64,000 bases of DNA, from positions 1 through 64,000 of the forward strand of contig NZ_JAOWLE010000007.1 in assembly GCF_025751515.1 (NCBI RefSeq), read 5' to 3'. This stretch comes from Actibacterium sp. XHP0104. Its GTDB lineage: Bacteria > Pseudomonadota > Alphaproteobacteria > Rhodobacterales > Rhodobacteraceae. The stretch's first letter is position 1. Every line of letters starts with the position of its first letter. Under the pieces are notes generated by a model. The model was not told the DNA's origin, made no database searches, and saw nothing but the letters and a program-made list of their open reading frames with translations. Of the stretch, positions 53,222 to 61,699 are shown piece by piece. The position numbers and the translations under genes are program-made.

Positions 53222-54097
53222 ATGGCACTGGACGGTTTTGACCCTCATCTGACCCGCCGCGCGATGCGGGCCGAAATGCTGGATGCTGAGACCGAGCGCG
53301 CGCTGGCCTATGCCTGGCGTGACCGGCGCGACAAGCAGGCGCTTGACCGGCTGATCACGGCCTATATGCGGCTGGCGATTTCCATGGCGGTCAAGTTCCG
53401 CCGCTATGGCGCGCCGATGAATGACCTTGTGCAAGAGGCCAGCCTGGGCCTGATGAAGGCGGCCGACAGGTTCGACCCGGATCGCGGCGTGCGGTTCTCG
53501 ACCTATGCGGTGTGGTGGATCAAGGCCAGCATCCAGGATTACGTCATGCGCAACTGGTCGCTGGTGCGCACCGGCAGTACCTCGCCGCAGAAATCGTTGT
53601 TCTTCAATCTGCGCCGGGTTCAGGCGCGGTTTGAGCGCGAGGCCGCCGCGCGGGGCGAACAGCTTGACCAGCATCAGTTGCGCCAGATGATCGCGATGGA
53701 AATCGGCGTGTCGCTGGCCGATGTCGAGACCATGCAGGGGCGCTTGTCGGGCGGGGATTATTCGCTGAACGCCCCGCAGAACACCGATGATGGCGCGCGC
53801 GAGTGGATCGATGTGCTGGAAGATGAGGCCCCTCAGGGCGCCGATCATGTCGAGCTGCGCCATGATACCCGCCAGCTGCGGACCTGGTTGATCCACGCCA
53901 TGGCCGACCTGAACGAGCGCGAGCGTCATATCATCACCGAGCGTCGGCTGCGCGACACCCCCCGGACGCTGGAAAACCTGGGGCAAGAGCTGAGCCTGTC
54001 GAAGGAACGCGTGCGCCAGATCGAGGCGGCGGCTTTTGACAAGCTGCGCAAGAGCCTTGAAGCCCGAAGCCGCGAGGTGCATCACTTTCTCTCATGA
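53222..54097 (+). CDS. rpoH2: RNA polymerase sigma factor RpoH2 (sigma-32 family)
   Basis: 291 residues. Region 2: LITAYMRLAISMAVKFRRYGAPMNDLVQEASLGLMKAADRFDPDRGVRFSTYAVWWIKASIQDYVMRNWSLV (core FSTYAVWWIKASIQDY). Region 4: TLENLGQELSLSKERVRQIEAAA. The RpoH box sits at the region 2/3 border. Compared with RpoH1 the N-terminus is RpoHII-like; in Rhodobacter RpoHII acts downstream of RpoE in the singlet-oxygen response. Start ATG 53222. The following chaN overlaps by 4 bases. Confidence 0.93.
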   Translation: MALDGFDPHLTRRAMRAEMLDAETERALAYAWRDRRDKQALDRLITAYMRLAISMAVKFRRYGAPMNDLVQEASLGLMKAADRFDPDRGVRFSTYAVWWIKASIQDYVMRNWSLVRTGSTSPQKSLFFNLRRVQARFEREAAARGEQLDQHQLRQMIAMEIGVSLADVETMQGRLSGGDYSLNAPQNTDDGAREWIDVLEDEAPQGADHVELRHDTRQLRTWLIHAMADLNERERHIITERRLRDTPRTLENLGQELSLSKERVRQIEAAAFDKLRKSLEARSREVHHFLS

Positions 54098-54900
54098 GAA
54101 AGCTTGCCCTGATGATCGCCGCGCTGGTGCCCCTGCCGCTATGGGGCGGCCAGATCGACGCGGATGATTTGCGTCATCTGCCCCGCGCCGATGTGGTGGT
54201 GCTGGGCGAGGTGCATGACAACCCCGTTCACCATGAAAACCAGGCGGCGGCCGTGGCGTCGATCGCCCCGGCCGCGCTTGTGTTCGAGATGCTCGATGCC
54301 GCTCAGGCGGCGCGGATCACGCCCGCCTTGCGCGGTGATGCGGATGCGCTGGGCGCAGAGCTGGGCTGGGCCGACAGCGGCTGGCCCGATTTCGCACTCT
54401 ATTACCCGATCATGGCCGCCGTTCCGCAGGCCCGCATCTATGGCGGGGCCGTGCCGCGCGCAGATGTGCGCCGGTCTGTGTCCGAGGGCGCGGCGGCGGT
54501 GATGGGGGGCGATGCGGCGGCATATGGGTTGGATCTTGCTTTGCCGGCCGAACAGCAGGCGGCGCGCGAGGCCTTGCAGCAAGAGGCCCATTGCAATGCC
54601 CTGCCGCCCGATCTGCTGCCCGGTATGGTGCAGGCCCAGCGGCTGCGCGATGCGGCGCTGGCGCTGGCGGTCGATCAGGCGCTGCGCGACACCGGCGGGC
54701 CGGTGGCGGTGATCACCGGCAATGGCCATGCGCGCACCGATTGGGGGCTGCCGGCGGCGCTGCGGCTGGTGCGGGCGGATGTGTCGTTGCTGGCGGTGGG
54801 GCAGTTCGAAACCGACCCCGGCGCGGACGCACCTTATGATCTGTGGCTGATCACCGCACCTGCCGAACGCGAAGACCCCTGCGCCGGTTTCACCCGATAG
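54094..54900 (+). CDS. ChaN family (haem-binding type) exported protein
   Basis: 268 residues. A signal peptide (about 1-19, LALMIAALVPLPLWGG) lacks a lipobox Cys, so it is probably periplasmic rather than a lipoprotein. VVVLGEVHDNPVHHENQA and VFEMLDAAQAARI, then ITGNGHARTDWGLP at the C-terminal end, match the ChaN/DUF399 fold that binds haem in Campylobacter. Coupled to rpoH2 by ATGA, which may put it under stress control. Confidence 0.88.
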   Translation: MRKLALMIAALVPLPLWGGQIDADDLRHLPRADVVVLGEVHDNPVHHENQAAAVASIAPAALVFEMLDAAQAARITPALRGDADALGAELGWADSGWPDFALYYPIMAAVPQARIYGGAVPRADVRRSVSEGAAAVMGGDAAAYGLDLALPAEQQAAREALQQEAHCNALPPDLLPGMVQAQRLRDAALALAVDQALRDTGGPVAVITGNGHARTDWGLPAALRLVRADVSLLAVGQFETDPGADAPYDLWLITAPAEREDPCAGFTR

Positions 54901-54962
54901 GGCGCTTGTGCCACCGCGCCCGGCGTCCTAGGAATGAGGCAGGAAGCGGCAAGAGGTGGCCC

Positions 54963-56156
54963 ATGCTGTCTGGCAAACGAGTGTTGTTGATCATCGGTGG
55001 CGGTATCGCGGCCTTTAAATCACTGGATCTGATCCGGCGCCTGCGCGAGCAGGGCGCGACCGTCGTGCCCGTGCTGACCAAGGCGGCCGAGGAATTCGTG
55101 ACGCCCCTGTCGACCTCGGCGCTGGCGGCGGAAAAGGTGTATCGCGATCTCTTTGATCTGACCGACGAGGCCGAGATGGGCCATATCGAGCTGTCGCGCG
55201 CCGCCGATCTGGTGGTGGTGGCGCCCGCGACGGCCGATCTGTTGGGCAAGATGGCGAACGGGCTGGCGAATGATCTGGCCTCGACCCTGCTGATGGCGAC
55301 CGACAAGCGGGTGCTGGTCGCGCCCGCTATGAATGTGCGCATGTGGGAACACCCTGCCAACCAGCGCAACGTCGCGACCCTGCGCGGCGATGGCGTGTTG
55401 TTTATCGGCCCCGATGAGGGCGAGATGGCCTGTGGTGAATTCGGCCCCGGCCGCATGTCCGAGGTGCCCGAAATCGTTGGCGCCGTGATTGCCGCGCTGG
55501 CCGATGGGCCGCTGCGGGGCAAGCATGTGGTGGTGACATCGGGCCCCACGCATGAACCGATCGACCCGGTGCGTTATATCGCCAACCGGTCTTCGGGCGC
55601 GCAGGGCACCGCGATTGCGCGGGCGCTGTCGGCGCTGGGGGCCGAGGTCACGTTTGTCACCGGCCCCGCCGATATCGCCCCGCCTGCGGGCGTGCGGGTG
55701 GTCAGGGTGCAGACCGCGCGCCAGATGCTGGAGGCCGTGCAAGGCGCGCTGCCCGCCGATGCGGCGGTGTTCGCGGCGGCTGTGGCCGACTGGCATGTCG
55801 CCAATGAATCGGGCCGCAAGATGAAGAAAACCCGCGAGGGCCTGCCCGTGCTGGAGTTCGCCGAGAACCCCGACATCCTGGCCACGGTCAGCCAGATGGG
55901 GCAGGGGCGTCCGGGCCTTGTGGTGGGCTTTGCCGCCGAAACCGATGACGTGATCGCCCATGCCACCGCCAAGCGCGACCGCAAGGGCTGTGACTGGATC
56001 GTCGCCAATGACGTGTCGCCCGCCACCGGCATCATGGGCGGGTCTGAAAACGCTGTGACCGTGATCTCTGGCGACGGCGCCGAGGACTGGCCGCGCATGA
56101 GCAAGGACCAGGTCGCCGCGCGGCTGGCCGCCAAGATCGCCGAGGCGCTGACATGA
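54963..56156 (+). CDS. coaBC: Bifunctional phosphopantothenoylcysteine decarboxylase/synthetase
   Basis: 397 residues. CoaC domain: [24 protein letters not shown], the active His in [45 protein letters not shown] and the substrate Cys region [13 protein letters not shown]. CoaB domain: [25 protein letters not shown]. Two steps of coenzyme A synthesis. Start ATG 54963 with AAGAGGTGG upstream; overlaps dut by 4 bases. Confidence 0.96.
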   Translation: MLSGKRVLLIIGGGIAAFKSLDLIRRLREQGATVVPVLTKAAEEFVTPLSTSALAAEKVYRDLFDLTDEAEMGHIELSRAADLVVVAPATADLLGKMANGLANDLASTLLMATDKRVLVAPAMNVRMWEHPANQRNVATLRGDGVLFIGPDEGEMACGEFGPGRMSEVPEIVGAVIAALADGPLRGKHVVVTSGPTHEPIDPVRYIANRSSGAQGTAIARALSALGAEVTFVTGPADIAPPAGVRVVRVQTARQMLEAVQGALPADAAVFAAAVADWHVANESGRKMKKTREGLPVLEFAENPDILATVSQMGQGRPGLVVGFAAETDDVIAHATAKRDRKGCDWIVANDVSPATGIMGGSENAVTVISGDGAEDWPRMSKDQVAARLAAKIAEALT

Positions 56157-56620
56157 CCCCCGCCATTGCCGTTGTGCTTGAAGACTGGGCCGACACCGCC
56201 TTGCCGCTTCCTAGCTATGAAACCGCCGGTGCCGCCGGAGCTGACCTGCGTGCCAACCTGCCGCCCGATGACCGCGCAGCGGGTCTGACCCTGGCCCCGA
56301 TGGAGCGGCGCATCATCCCCACCGGGCTGCGCGTGGCGATCCCCGAAGGGTTCGAGATGCAGATCCGCCCGCGTTCGGGGCTGGCGCTGAAACACGGGAT
56401 CAGCCTGCCCAACACGCCCGGCACGATCGACAGCGATTATCGCGGGCCGCTGGGGGTGCTGCTGATCAATCTGGGCGATCAGCCGTTTCACATCGCCCAT
56501 GGCGACCGCATCGCGCAGGCGATCGTGGCGCCGGTGGTGCAGGCGCGGTTCGCGCTGGCGGATCAACTGGGCGATACCGCGCGTGGTGCGGGCGGGTTCG
56601 GATCTACCGGGCAAAGCTGA
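56153..56620 (+). CDS. dut: dUTP diphosphatase
   Basis: 155 residues, trimeric dUTPase. All five motifs are seen: [50 protein letters not shown] and [10 protein letters not shown]. It hydrolyses dUTP to dUMP, keeping uracil out of DNA. Coupled to coaBC by overlap, and its stop overlaps the start of the E1-like gene. Confidence 0.97.
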   Translation: MTPAIAVVLEDWADTALPLPSYETAGAAGADLRANLPPDDRAAGLTLAPMERRIIPTGLRVAIPEGFEMQIRPRSGLALKHGISLPNTPGTIDSDYRGPLGVLLINLGDQPFHIAHGDRIAQAIVAPVVQARFALADQLGDTARGAGGFGSTGQS

Positions 56621-57651
56621 TGCTGTACGTCTTTTTCCTTGCTGCGATGCTGTGGGTCATCGGGCGCATCATGGGCGCACCGGCGCGGGCGCGCTGGTTG
56701 ATGATCGCGGTGCTTTATGTGGCGGTGCTGATCGTGCAGATCCTGTTTCCCGAGGGCCACGCGCTGCGTCAGGCCACGGGGGGTCGCAAAGAGGTCTGGC
56801 TGATCCTGGGCATGGTGGCCGTCGTGATTTGGGGCTATCGCCAGCTGCTGGGCCGGCTGCACCAGAATGCGCAGCCGGCTGTCGAGACCCCGAAACAGGG
56901 CACATTTTCCGAGGCCGAGCTGGAACGCTACGCCCGCCATATCGTGCTGCGAGAGGTCGGCGGGCCGGGGCAAAAGGCGCTGAAGAACGCGCGGGTGCTG
57001 GTGATCGGGGCAGGGGGGCTGGGCTCGCCCGCGCTGCTCTATCTGGCGGCGGCGGGCGTGGGCACGATCGGGGTGGTTGATGACGACGTGGTTGATGCCT
57101 CGAACCTGCAACGCCAGATCATCCATTCCGACGCCAAGATCGGCGTGCCCAAGGTGTTTTCGGCCGAGGACAGCCTGCGCGCGCTGAACCCTTTCGTCAC
57201 CGTCCACCCCTATCACCGCCGCCTCAGCGAAGAGGATGCGCGCGAGCTGTTTGCCGACTATGACCTGATTTTGGACGGCACCGACAACTTCGACACGCGC
57301 TACATGGTCAATCGCGTGGCGGTGGCGCTGGGCAAGCCGCTGATCTCGGCGGCGATCACCCAGTGGGAGGGGCAGATCAGCCTCTATCATCCCGCCGGTG
57401 GCGCGCCCTGCTATCAGTGCATCTTTCCGCAGGCCCCCGCCCCCGGCCTGGCCCCGCCCTGCGCCGAGGCCGGCGTGATGGGCGCGCTGCCCGGCGTGGT
57501 CGGGTCGATGATGGCGGTCGAGGCGATCAAGGACATCACCGGTGCGGGGCAGTCGCTGCGCGGACGGCTACAGATCTATGACGCGCTTTACGCCGAAAAC
57601 CGGCAGGTGCGGCTCAAGCCCGATCCGGCCTGCCCGGTCTGCGGCGGCTGA
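56620..57651 (+). CDS. HesA/MoeB/ThiF family E1-like enzyme with N-terminal membrane anchor
   Basis: 343 residues. The first ~75 residues form two to three hydrophobic helices (LYVFFLAAMLWVIGRIM, WLMIAVLYVAVLIVQILF, WLILGMVAVVIWGY). The remainder is a standard E1-like adenylyltransferase: ARHIVLREVGGPGQKALKNARVLVIGAGGLGSPALLYLAAAGVG (core GAGGLGS), DASNLQRQIIHS, DGTDNFDTRYMVN and zinc cysteines CYQC / CPVCGG. No C-terminal rhodanese domain. Probably activates a MoaD/ThiS-like sulfur carrier, unusually at the membrane. Confidence 0.88.
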   Translation: MLYVFFLAAMLWVIGRIMGAPARARWLMIAVLYVAVLIVQILFPEGHALRQATGGRKEVWLILGMVAVVIWGYRQLLGRLHQNAQPAVETPKQGTFSEAELERYARHIVLREVGGPGQKALKNARVLVIGAGGLGSPALLYLAAAGVGTIGVVDDDVVDASNLQRQIIHSDAKIGVPKVFSAEDSLRALNPFVTVHPYHRRLSEEDARELFADYDLILDGTDNFDTRYMVNRVAVALGKPLISAAITQWEGQISLYHPAGGAPCYQCIFPQAPAPGLAPPCAEAGVMGALPGVVGSMMAVEAIKDITGAGQSLRGRLQIYDALYAENRQVRLKPDPACPVCGG

Positions 57652-58394
57652 TGCGCTGGGCCGGGCACGGCGTCATTGTTCTGCTGCTGACCGTGGTGAC
57701 ACAGCTTGGCGGGCTGGCGTGGCTCATCGCGCTGATGACGCGGCGCAGGCTGGTGTCGTTCGTTCTGGCCTATGGTGTTATCTGGATGGCGGCGTATGCG
57801 CTTGCGCCAGTGACAGGTCGCGTGCCCTTGCCGTGTCTGCAAGAGCCTTTGCGGATGCAGTCGCCAGCCTATTGCGTGCTGATGCGCAACTACGTCTCGC
57901 CCGACCTGGCCGATGCCGCCCATCGCGCCGCCCGTCAGGTGGCCGAGGCCTATCCCGACACTGTCACCTTGGCGTTGGATGGCGGTTTTCCGTTCCTTGA
58001 CGGGTTTCCATTGTTGCCGCACCTGTCGCATGCCGATGGCGACAAGCTGGATTTTGCATTCTACTACACCGATCCTGGCGGGCACTATCTGCGCGGCAAG
58101 ACCCGCTCGCCCATCGGATATTGGGCCTTTGAAACGCCCGAGGCGCAGATATGTCCAAACCGTCGATGGACGCTGCGCTGGGATATGCGGGCGCTGCAAC
58201 CCCTGTGGCCAAACCGCCCGATCGAGACCGCGCGCACGCGGGTCCTGATCACGGCATTGATGACGGATCCACGTATCACCAAGCTATTCGTCGAACCGCC
58301 GCTGGCCCAACGCCTGGGCGTTCAGGGGGCCAAGCTGCGGTTTCAGGGCTGCCGTGCCGCGCGGCATGACGATCATATTCACGTGCAACTTTAA
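57651..58394 (+). CDS. Putative membrane-anchored LAS-type metallopeptidase
   Basis: 247 residues, not a named family I recognise. Two N-terminal helices (VIVLLLTVVTQLGGLAWLIAL; VSFVLAYGVIWMAAYAL) precede an outside domain. That domain has LSHADGDKLDFAF, matching the LAS zinc motif SxHxxGxxxD, and ends RHDDHIHVQL, matching the HxH ligand of MepA/VanX-like peptidases. I infer a murein endopeptidase or carboxypeptidase-like enzyme; motif spacing supports this but overall similarity is low. Starts 1 base after the E1-like gene's stop region, so it is in the coaBC operon. Confidence 0.62.
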   Translation: MRWAGHGVIVLLLTVVTQLGGLAWLIALMTRRRLVSFVLAYGVIWMAAYALAPVTGRVPLPCLQEPLRMQSPAYCVLMRNYVSPDLADAAHRAARQVAEAYPDTVTLALDGGFPFLDGFPLLPHLSHADGDKLDFAFYYTDPGGHYLRGKTRSPIGYWAFETPEAQICPNRRWTLRWDMRALQPLWPNRPIETARTRVLITALMTDPRITKLFVEPPLAQRLGVQGAKLRFQGCRAARHDDHIHVQL

Positions 58395-58473
58395 CCACGC
58401 GGCGGGTATTTCCCCGGCCCGTCTGGACCTTTGCGCGGCGCGCCCCTAGCTTGCCGTGCAAAGGAGTTTCCGC

Positions 58474-60498
58474 ATGACAAATCCGCTGTTGGCCGACTGG
58501 TCCACCCCGTTCGAACTGCCGCCGTTTTCGGACATCAAGGATGATGATTTTACCCCGGCCTTCGAGACCGCGCTGACCGAGGCGCGGGCCGATATCGCGG
58601 CGATTGCGGATAACCCCGAGGCCCCTGATTTTGCCAACACGATTGATGCGCTGGAACTGTCTGGCAAGCGGCTGGACCGGGTTTTGGGCGTGTTTTATTC
58701 GCTGGCGGGCGCCGACAGCAACCCCGCGCGCGAGGCGTTGCAGCGCGATTTCGCGCCCAAGCTGGCCGCCTATTCGTCCGAGATCACGATGAATGCGGCG
58801 CTGTTCGCGCGCATCGATGATTTGTGGCAGCAGCGCGATGATCTGGGCCTGAGCGATGAACAGGCGCGGGTGCTGATGCTGACCCGGCGCGGGTTCGTGC
58901 GGGCGGGGGCGCAGTTGCAGGGCGCGGCGCGTGACCGGCTGCGCGAGATCACCGCGCGGCTGGCGGTTCTGGGCACGCAATTCACGCAGAACCTGCTGGC
59001 GGATGAGCGCGAATGGTTCATGGAACTGTCCGAGGCCGATCTTGAGGGCCTGCCCGGTTTCGTCGTGGCCGCGGCAAAGGCCGCAGGTTCGGAAAAGGGT
59101 GCAAATGGCCCGGTTGTCACCCTGTCGCGGTCCTTGATTGTTCCATTCCTGCAATTCTCGCCCCGGCGCGAATTGCGCGAAAAGGCCTATCAGGCGTGGA
59201 CGGCCCGTGGCGCCAACGGGGGCGAGACCGACAACCGGGCGCTGGCCGCCGAGACCCTGGCCCTGCGTCAGGAACGGGCCCAGTTGTTGGGCTATGACGA
59301 TTTCGCCAGTTTCAAGCTGGAAACCGAAATGGCCAAGTCGCCCGACCGGGTGCGCGAGCTGTTGATGGCGGTCTGGGGGCCGGCCAAGGCGGCGGCCGAG
59401 GCGGATGCGGACAAGCTGCAGGATATGCTGCATGCTGATGGCATCAATGGCCGGCTGGAACCGTGGGATTGGCACTATTACTCCGAGAAGCGCCGCAAGG
59501 CCGAGCACGATTTGGATGAGGCCGAGCTGAAGCCCTATCTGCAGCTTGACCGGATGATCGAAGCGGCGTTCACCTGCGCGAACCGCCTGTTCGGGTTGAG
59601 CTTTGCCCCGCTGGGCGCGCCGATGTATCACCCCGATGTACGGGCCTGGGAGGTCACGCGCGATGGCCGTCATGTGGCTGTGTTCATCGGTGATTATTTC
59701 GCGCGCGGCTCGAAACGGTCGGGGGCGTGGTGTTCGGCCAGCCGCTCGCAAAACCGGCTGGCGGGTGAGGTCACGCCGATCGTGCACAATGTCTGCAATT
59801 TTGCCAAGCCCGCGCCGGGCGCGCCTGCGTTGCTAAGCTATGACGACGCGCGCACGCTGTTCCATGAATTCGGCCATGCGCTGCACCAGATGCTGTCGGA
59901 CGTGACCTACGATTCCATCTCGGGCACGTCGGTGGCGCGCGATTTCGTGGAACTGCCCAGCCAGCTGTACGAGCATTGGCTGGAAGTGCCCGAGGTTTTG
60001 GCAGAGTTCGCCACCCATGCCGAGACCGGCCAGTCGATGCCGCGCGATATGCTGGATCGGCTGCTGGCGGCGGCGACATACGACATGGGGTTCCAGACGG
60101 TGGAATACGTGGCCTCTGCGTTGGTTGATCTGGCATTCCATCAGGGCGCGGCGCCGTCCGACCCGATGGCGAAACAGGCCGAGGTTCTGGCCGAGATCGG
60201 CCTGCCGCACGCGATCCGCATGCGCCACGCCACGCCGCATTTCGCGCATGTGTTCTCGGGCGACGGGTATTCGTCGGGCTATTACAGCTACATGTGGTCT
60301 GAGGTGATGGATGCTGATGCCTTTGCCGCCTTTGACGAGGCGGGCGGCGCGTTCGATGCCGATACTGCCGCGCGGCTAGAGGAATTCATCCTGTCCAAAG
60401 GCGGATCGCAGGATGCCGAGGCGCTGTATCTGCAATTCCGGGGCCGGATGCCGGGGGTCGAGGCTCTGTTGAAAGGGCGCGGTCTGATCGCCGCCTGA
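58474..60498 (+). CDS. M3 family oligopeptidase (OpdA/Dcp-like)
   Basis: 674 residues, zinc metallopeptidase of the thimet oligopeptidase family. The active site FHEFGHALHQMLS (HExxH) lies near residue 470, followed by the third ligand region ELPSQLYEHW. C-terminal HVFSGDGYSSGYYSYMWSEVMDADAF is diagnostic. It degrades short peptides in the cytoplasm. Start ATG 58474 follows AAAGGAG; an in-frame ATG 18 bases upstream is less likely. Confidence 0.95.
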   Translation: MTNPLLADWSTPFELPPFSDIKDDDFTPAFETALTEARADIAAIADNPEAPDFANTIDALELSGKRLDRVLGVFYSLAGADSNPAREALQRDFAPKLAAYSSEITMNAALFARIDDLWQQRDDLGLSDEQARVLMLTRRGFVRAGAQLQGAARDRLREITARLAVLGTQFTQNLLADEREWFMELSEADLEGLPGFVVAAAKAAGSEKGANGPVVTLSRSLIVPFLQFSPRRELREKAYQAWTARGANGGETDNRALAAETLALRQERAQLLGYDDFASFKLETEMAKSPDRVRELLMAVWGPAKAAAEADADKLQDMLHADGINGRLEPWDWHYYSEKRRKAEHDLDEAELKPYLQLDRMIEAAFTCANRLFGLSFAPLGAPMYHPDVRAWEVTRDGRHVAVFIGDYFARGSKRSGAWCSASRSQNRLAGEVTPIVHNVCNFAKPAPGAPALLSYDDARTLFHEFGHALHQMLSDVTYDSISGTSVARDFVELPSQLYEHWLEVPEVLAEFATHAETGQSMPRDMLDRLLAAATYDMGFQTVEYVASALVDLAFHQGAAPSDPMAKQAEVLAEIGLPHAIRMRHATPHFAHVFSGDGYSSGYYSYMWSEVMDADAFAAFDEAGGAFDADTAARLEEFILSKGGSQDAEALYLQFRGRMPGVEALLKGRGLIAA

Positions 60499-60602
60499 GA
60501 ACGTTATTCTTCTTTCAGCGCGGGCGCGTGCGGTGGCTTGAAAACCGCGCGCGCTCGTTTTGATTGAGGGGGGATCTCTCGGCGAAAGGCCGTTGTGCAT
60601 TT

Positions 60603-61370
60603 GTGGACGCATTCTTTCTGTTCATGGCCGTCGGTTTTTTCGCACAGCTGGCCGATGGCGCGCTGGGCATGGGGTTCGGTTTCATTTCCTCGACCATCCT
60701 TTTGGGGCAGGGGGTTGCTCCGGCGCTGGTCTCGGCCTCGGTGAACGCGGCCAAGCTGCCGACCGGCATTGTGGCGGCAGTGTCGCATCATCTGAATCGG
60801 AACACCGACTGGGCCTTGGCGCGGCGCTTGGCGCTGTGGGGGGTGATCGGCGGGCTGGCGGGGGCGACGGTTCTGTCGTTTCTCAAGGCGCCGCTGCTGA
60901 CGCTGGTGATTTCAGCTTATCTGATTTTCATGGGGGCGCTGATTGCCCTGCGCGGTTTGCGCGGCGCGGCGCCGCGGGTGATCGGTGCGGGGCGAAATCG
61001 GCTGATCGGGGCCTGTGGTGGCCTGATCGAAGGGATTGGTGGCAGCTGGGGGCCGGTCGTCACCTCGTCGCTGTTGGGCAGCGGTGTGGCGCCGCGCGTG
61101 GCAATCGGCAGTTCGGCCTTTGCGGAGCTGGTTGTTTCGGGGGCGGTGTTTGCCACGCTGGCGGTGACGTTTTCGGCCGGTATCTGGGGGCAGCATGTGA
61201 ACTGGGCGCAGGCCGGGGCCTCGGTCGCGGGGCTGATCTGTGGCGGGCTGCCTGCGGCGATGCTGGGTGGCAAGCTGGCCCGCCACGCGCCGCGCCGGAC
61301 GATCACGGTGATCGTGGGGCTGATGGCGATGGTTATCGGGGCGTTTCGTCTGGCCGAAGTGGTCGGATGA
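60603..61370 (+). CDS. TSUP (TauE/SafE) family permease, third copy
   Basis: 255 residues with about eight membrane helices. Repeat signatures: FFAQLADGALGMGFGFISSTILL near the N-terminus and GLIEGIGGSWGPVVTSSLL in the middle, with PRVAIGSSAFAELVVSG. Resembles the YfcA-like subgroup. Start: GTG at 60603 gives VDAFFLFMAVGFF; an ATG at 60564 would add 13 non-hydrophobic residues. Substrate unknown. Convergent with slyX. Confidence 0.87.
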   Translation: MDAFFLFMAVGFFAQLADGALGMGFGFISSTILLGQGVAPALVSASVNAAKLPTGIVAAVSHHLNRNTDWALARRLALWGVIGGLAGATVLSFLKAPLLTLVISAYLIFMGALIALRGLRGAAPRVIGAGRNRLIGACGGLIEGIGGSWGPVVTSSLLGSGVAPRVAIGSSAFAELVVSGAVFATLAVTFSAGIWGQHVNWAQAGASVAGLICGGLPAAMLGGKLARHAPRRTITVIVGLMAMVIGAFRLAEVVG

Positions 61371-61375
61371 CACGC

Positions 61376-61585
61376 CTACCAGTGCGGCGGTTTCTGATCG
61401 GCCAGCGGGATGGACCCGCTGTCGGACATCTCGCGCTCGGCCTCGCGTTCCATCAGCATCCGCACCCGGTTGGTCAGGCGCGCGATTTCATGCGACTGGC
61501 CGGCCACCACATCAGACAGATCGTCCACTGCCGCGCGCAGATGGGCGATTTCTTCTTCCAGGCGGGTGATGCGTTCGTCGGTCAT
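61376..61585 (-). CDS. slyX: SlyX family protein
   Basis: 69 residues, a coiled-coil: TDERITRLEEEIAHLRAAVDDLSDVV, then heptads to RMLMEREAE and the conserved C-terminal PPHW. Function unknown; named for its link to slyD in enterics. Start ATG 61585 is the family start; an upstream ATG at 61603 would add six residues. Confidence 0.88.
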   Translation of the reverse strand: MTDERITRLEEEIAHLRAAVDDLSDVVAGQSHEIARLTNRVRMLMEREAEREMSDSGSIPLADQKPPHW

Positions 61586-61699
61586 AGGGTTCTCATAGCG
61601 CATTCATCGTAATTTCACAGGGTGAAAATCAGCCTCGCCTTGCCCCGGCGCGCCCCATCCGCTATGCCCCGCGCGAAGTTGTAACAACGGACCCAGACC

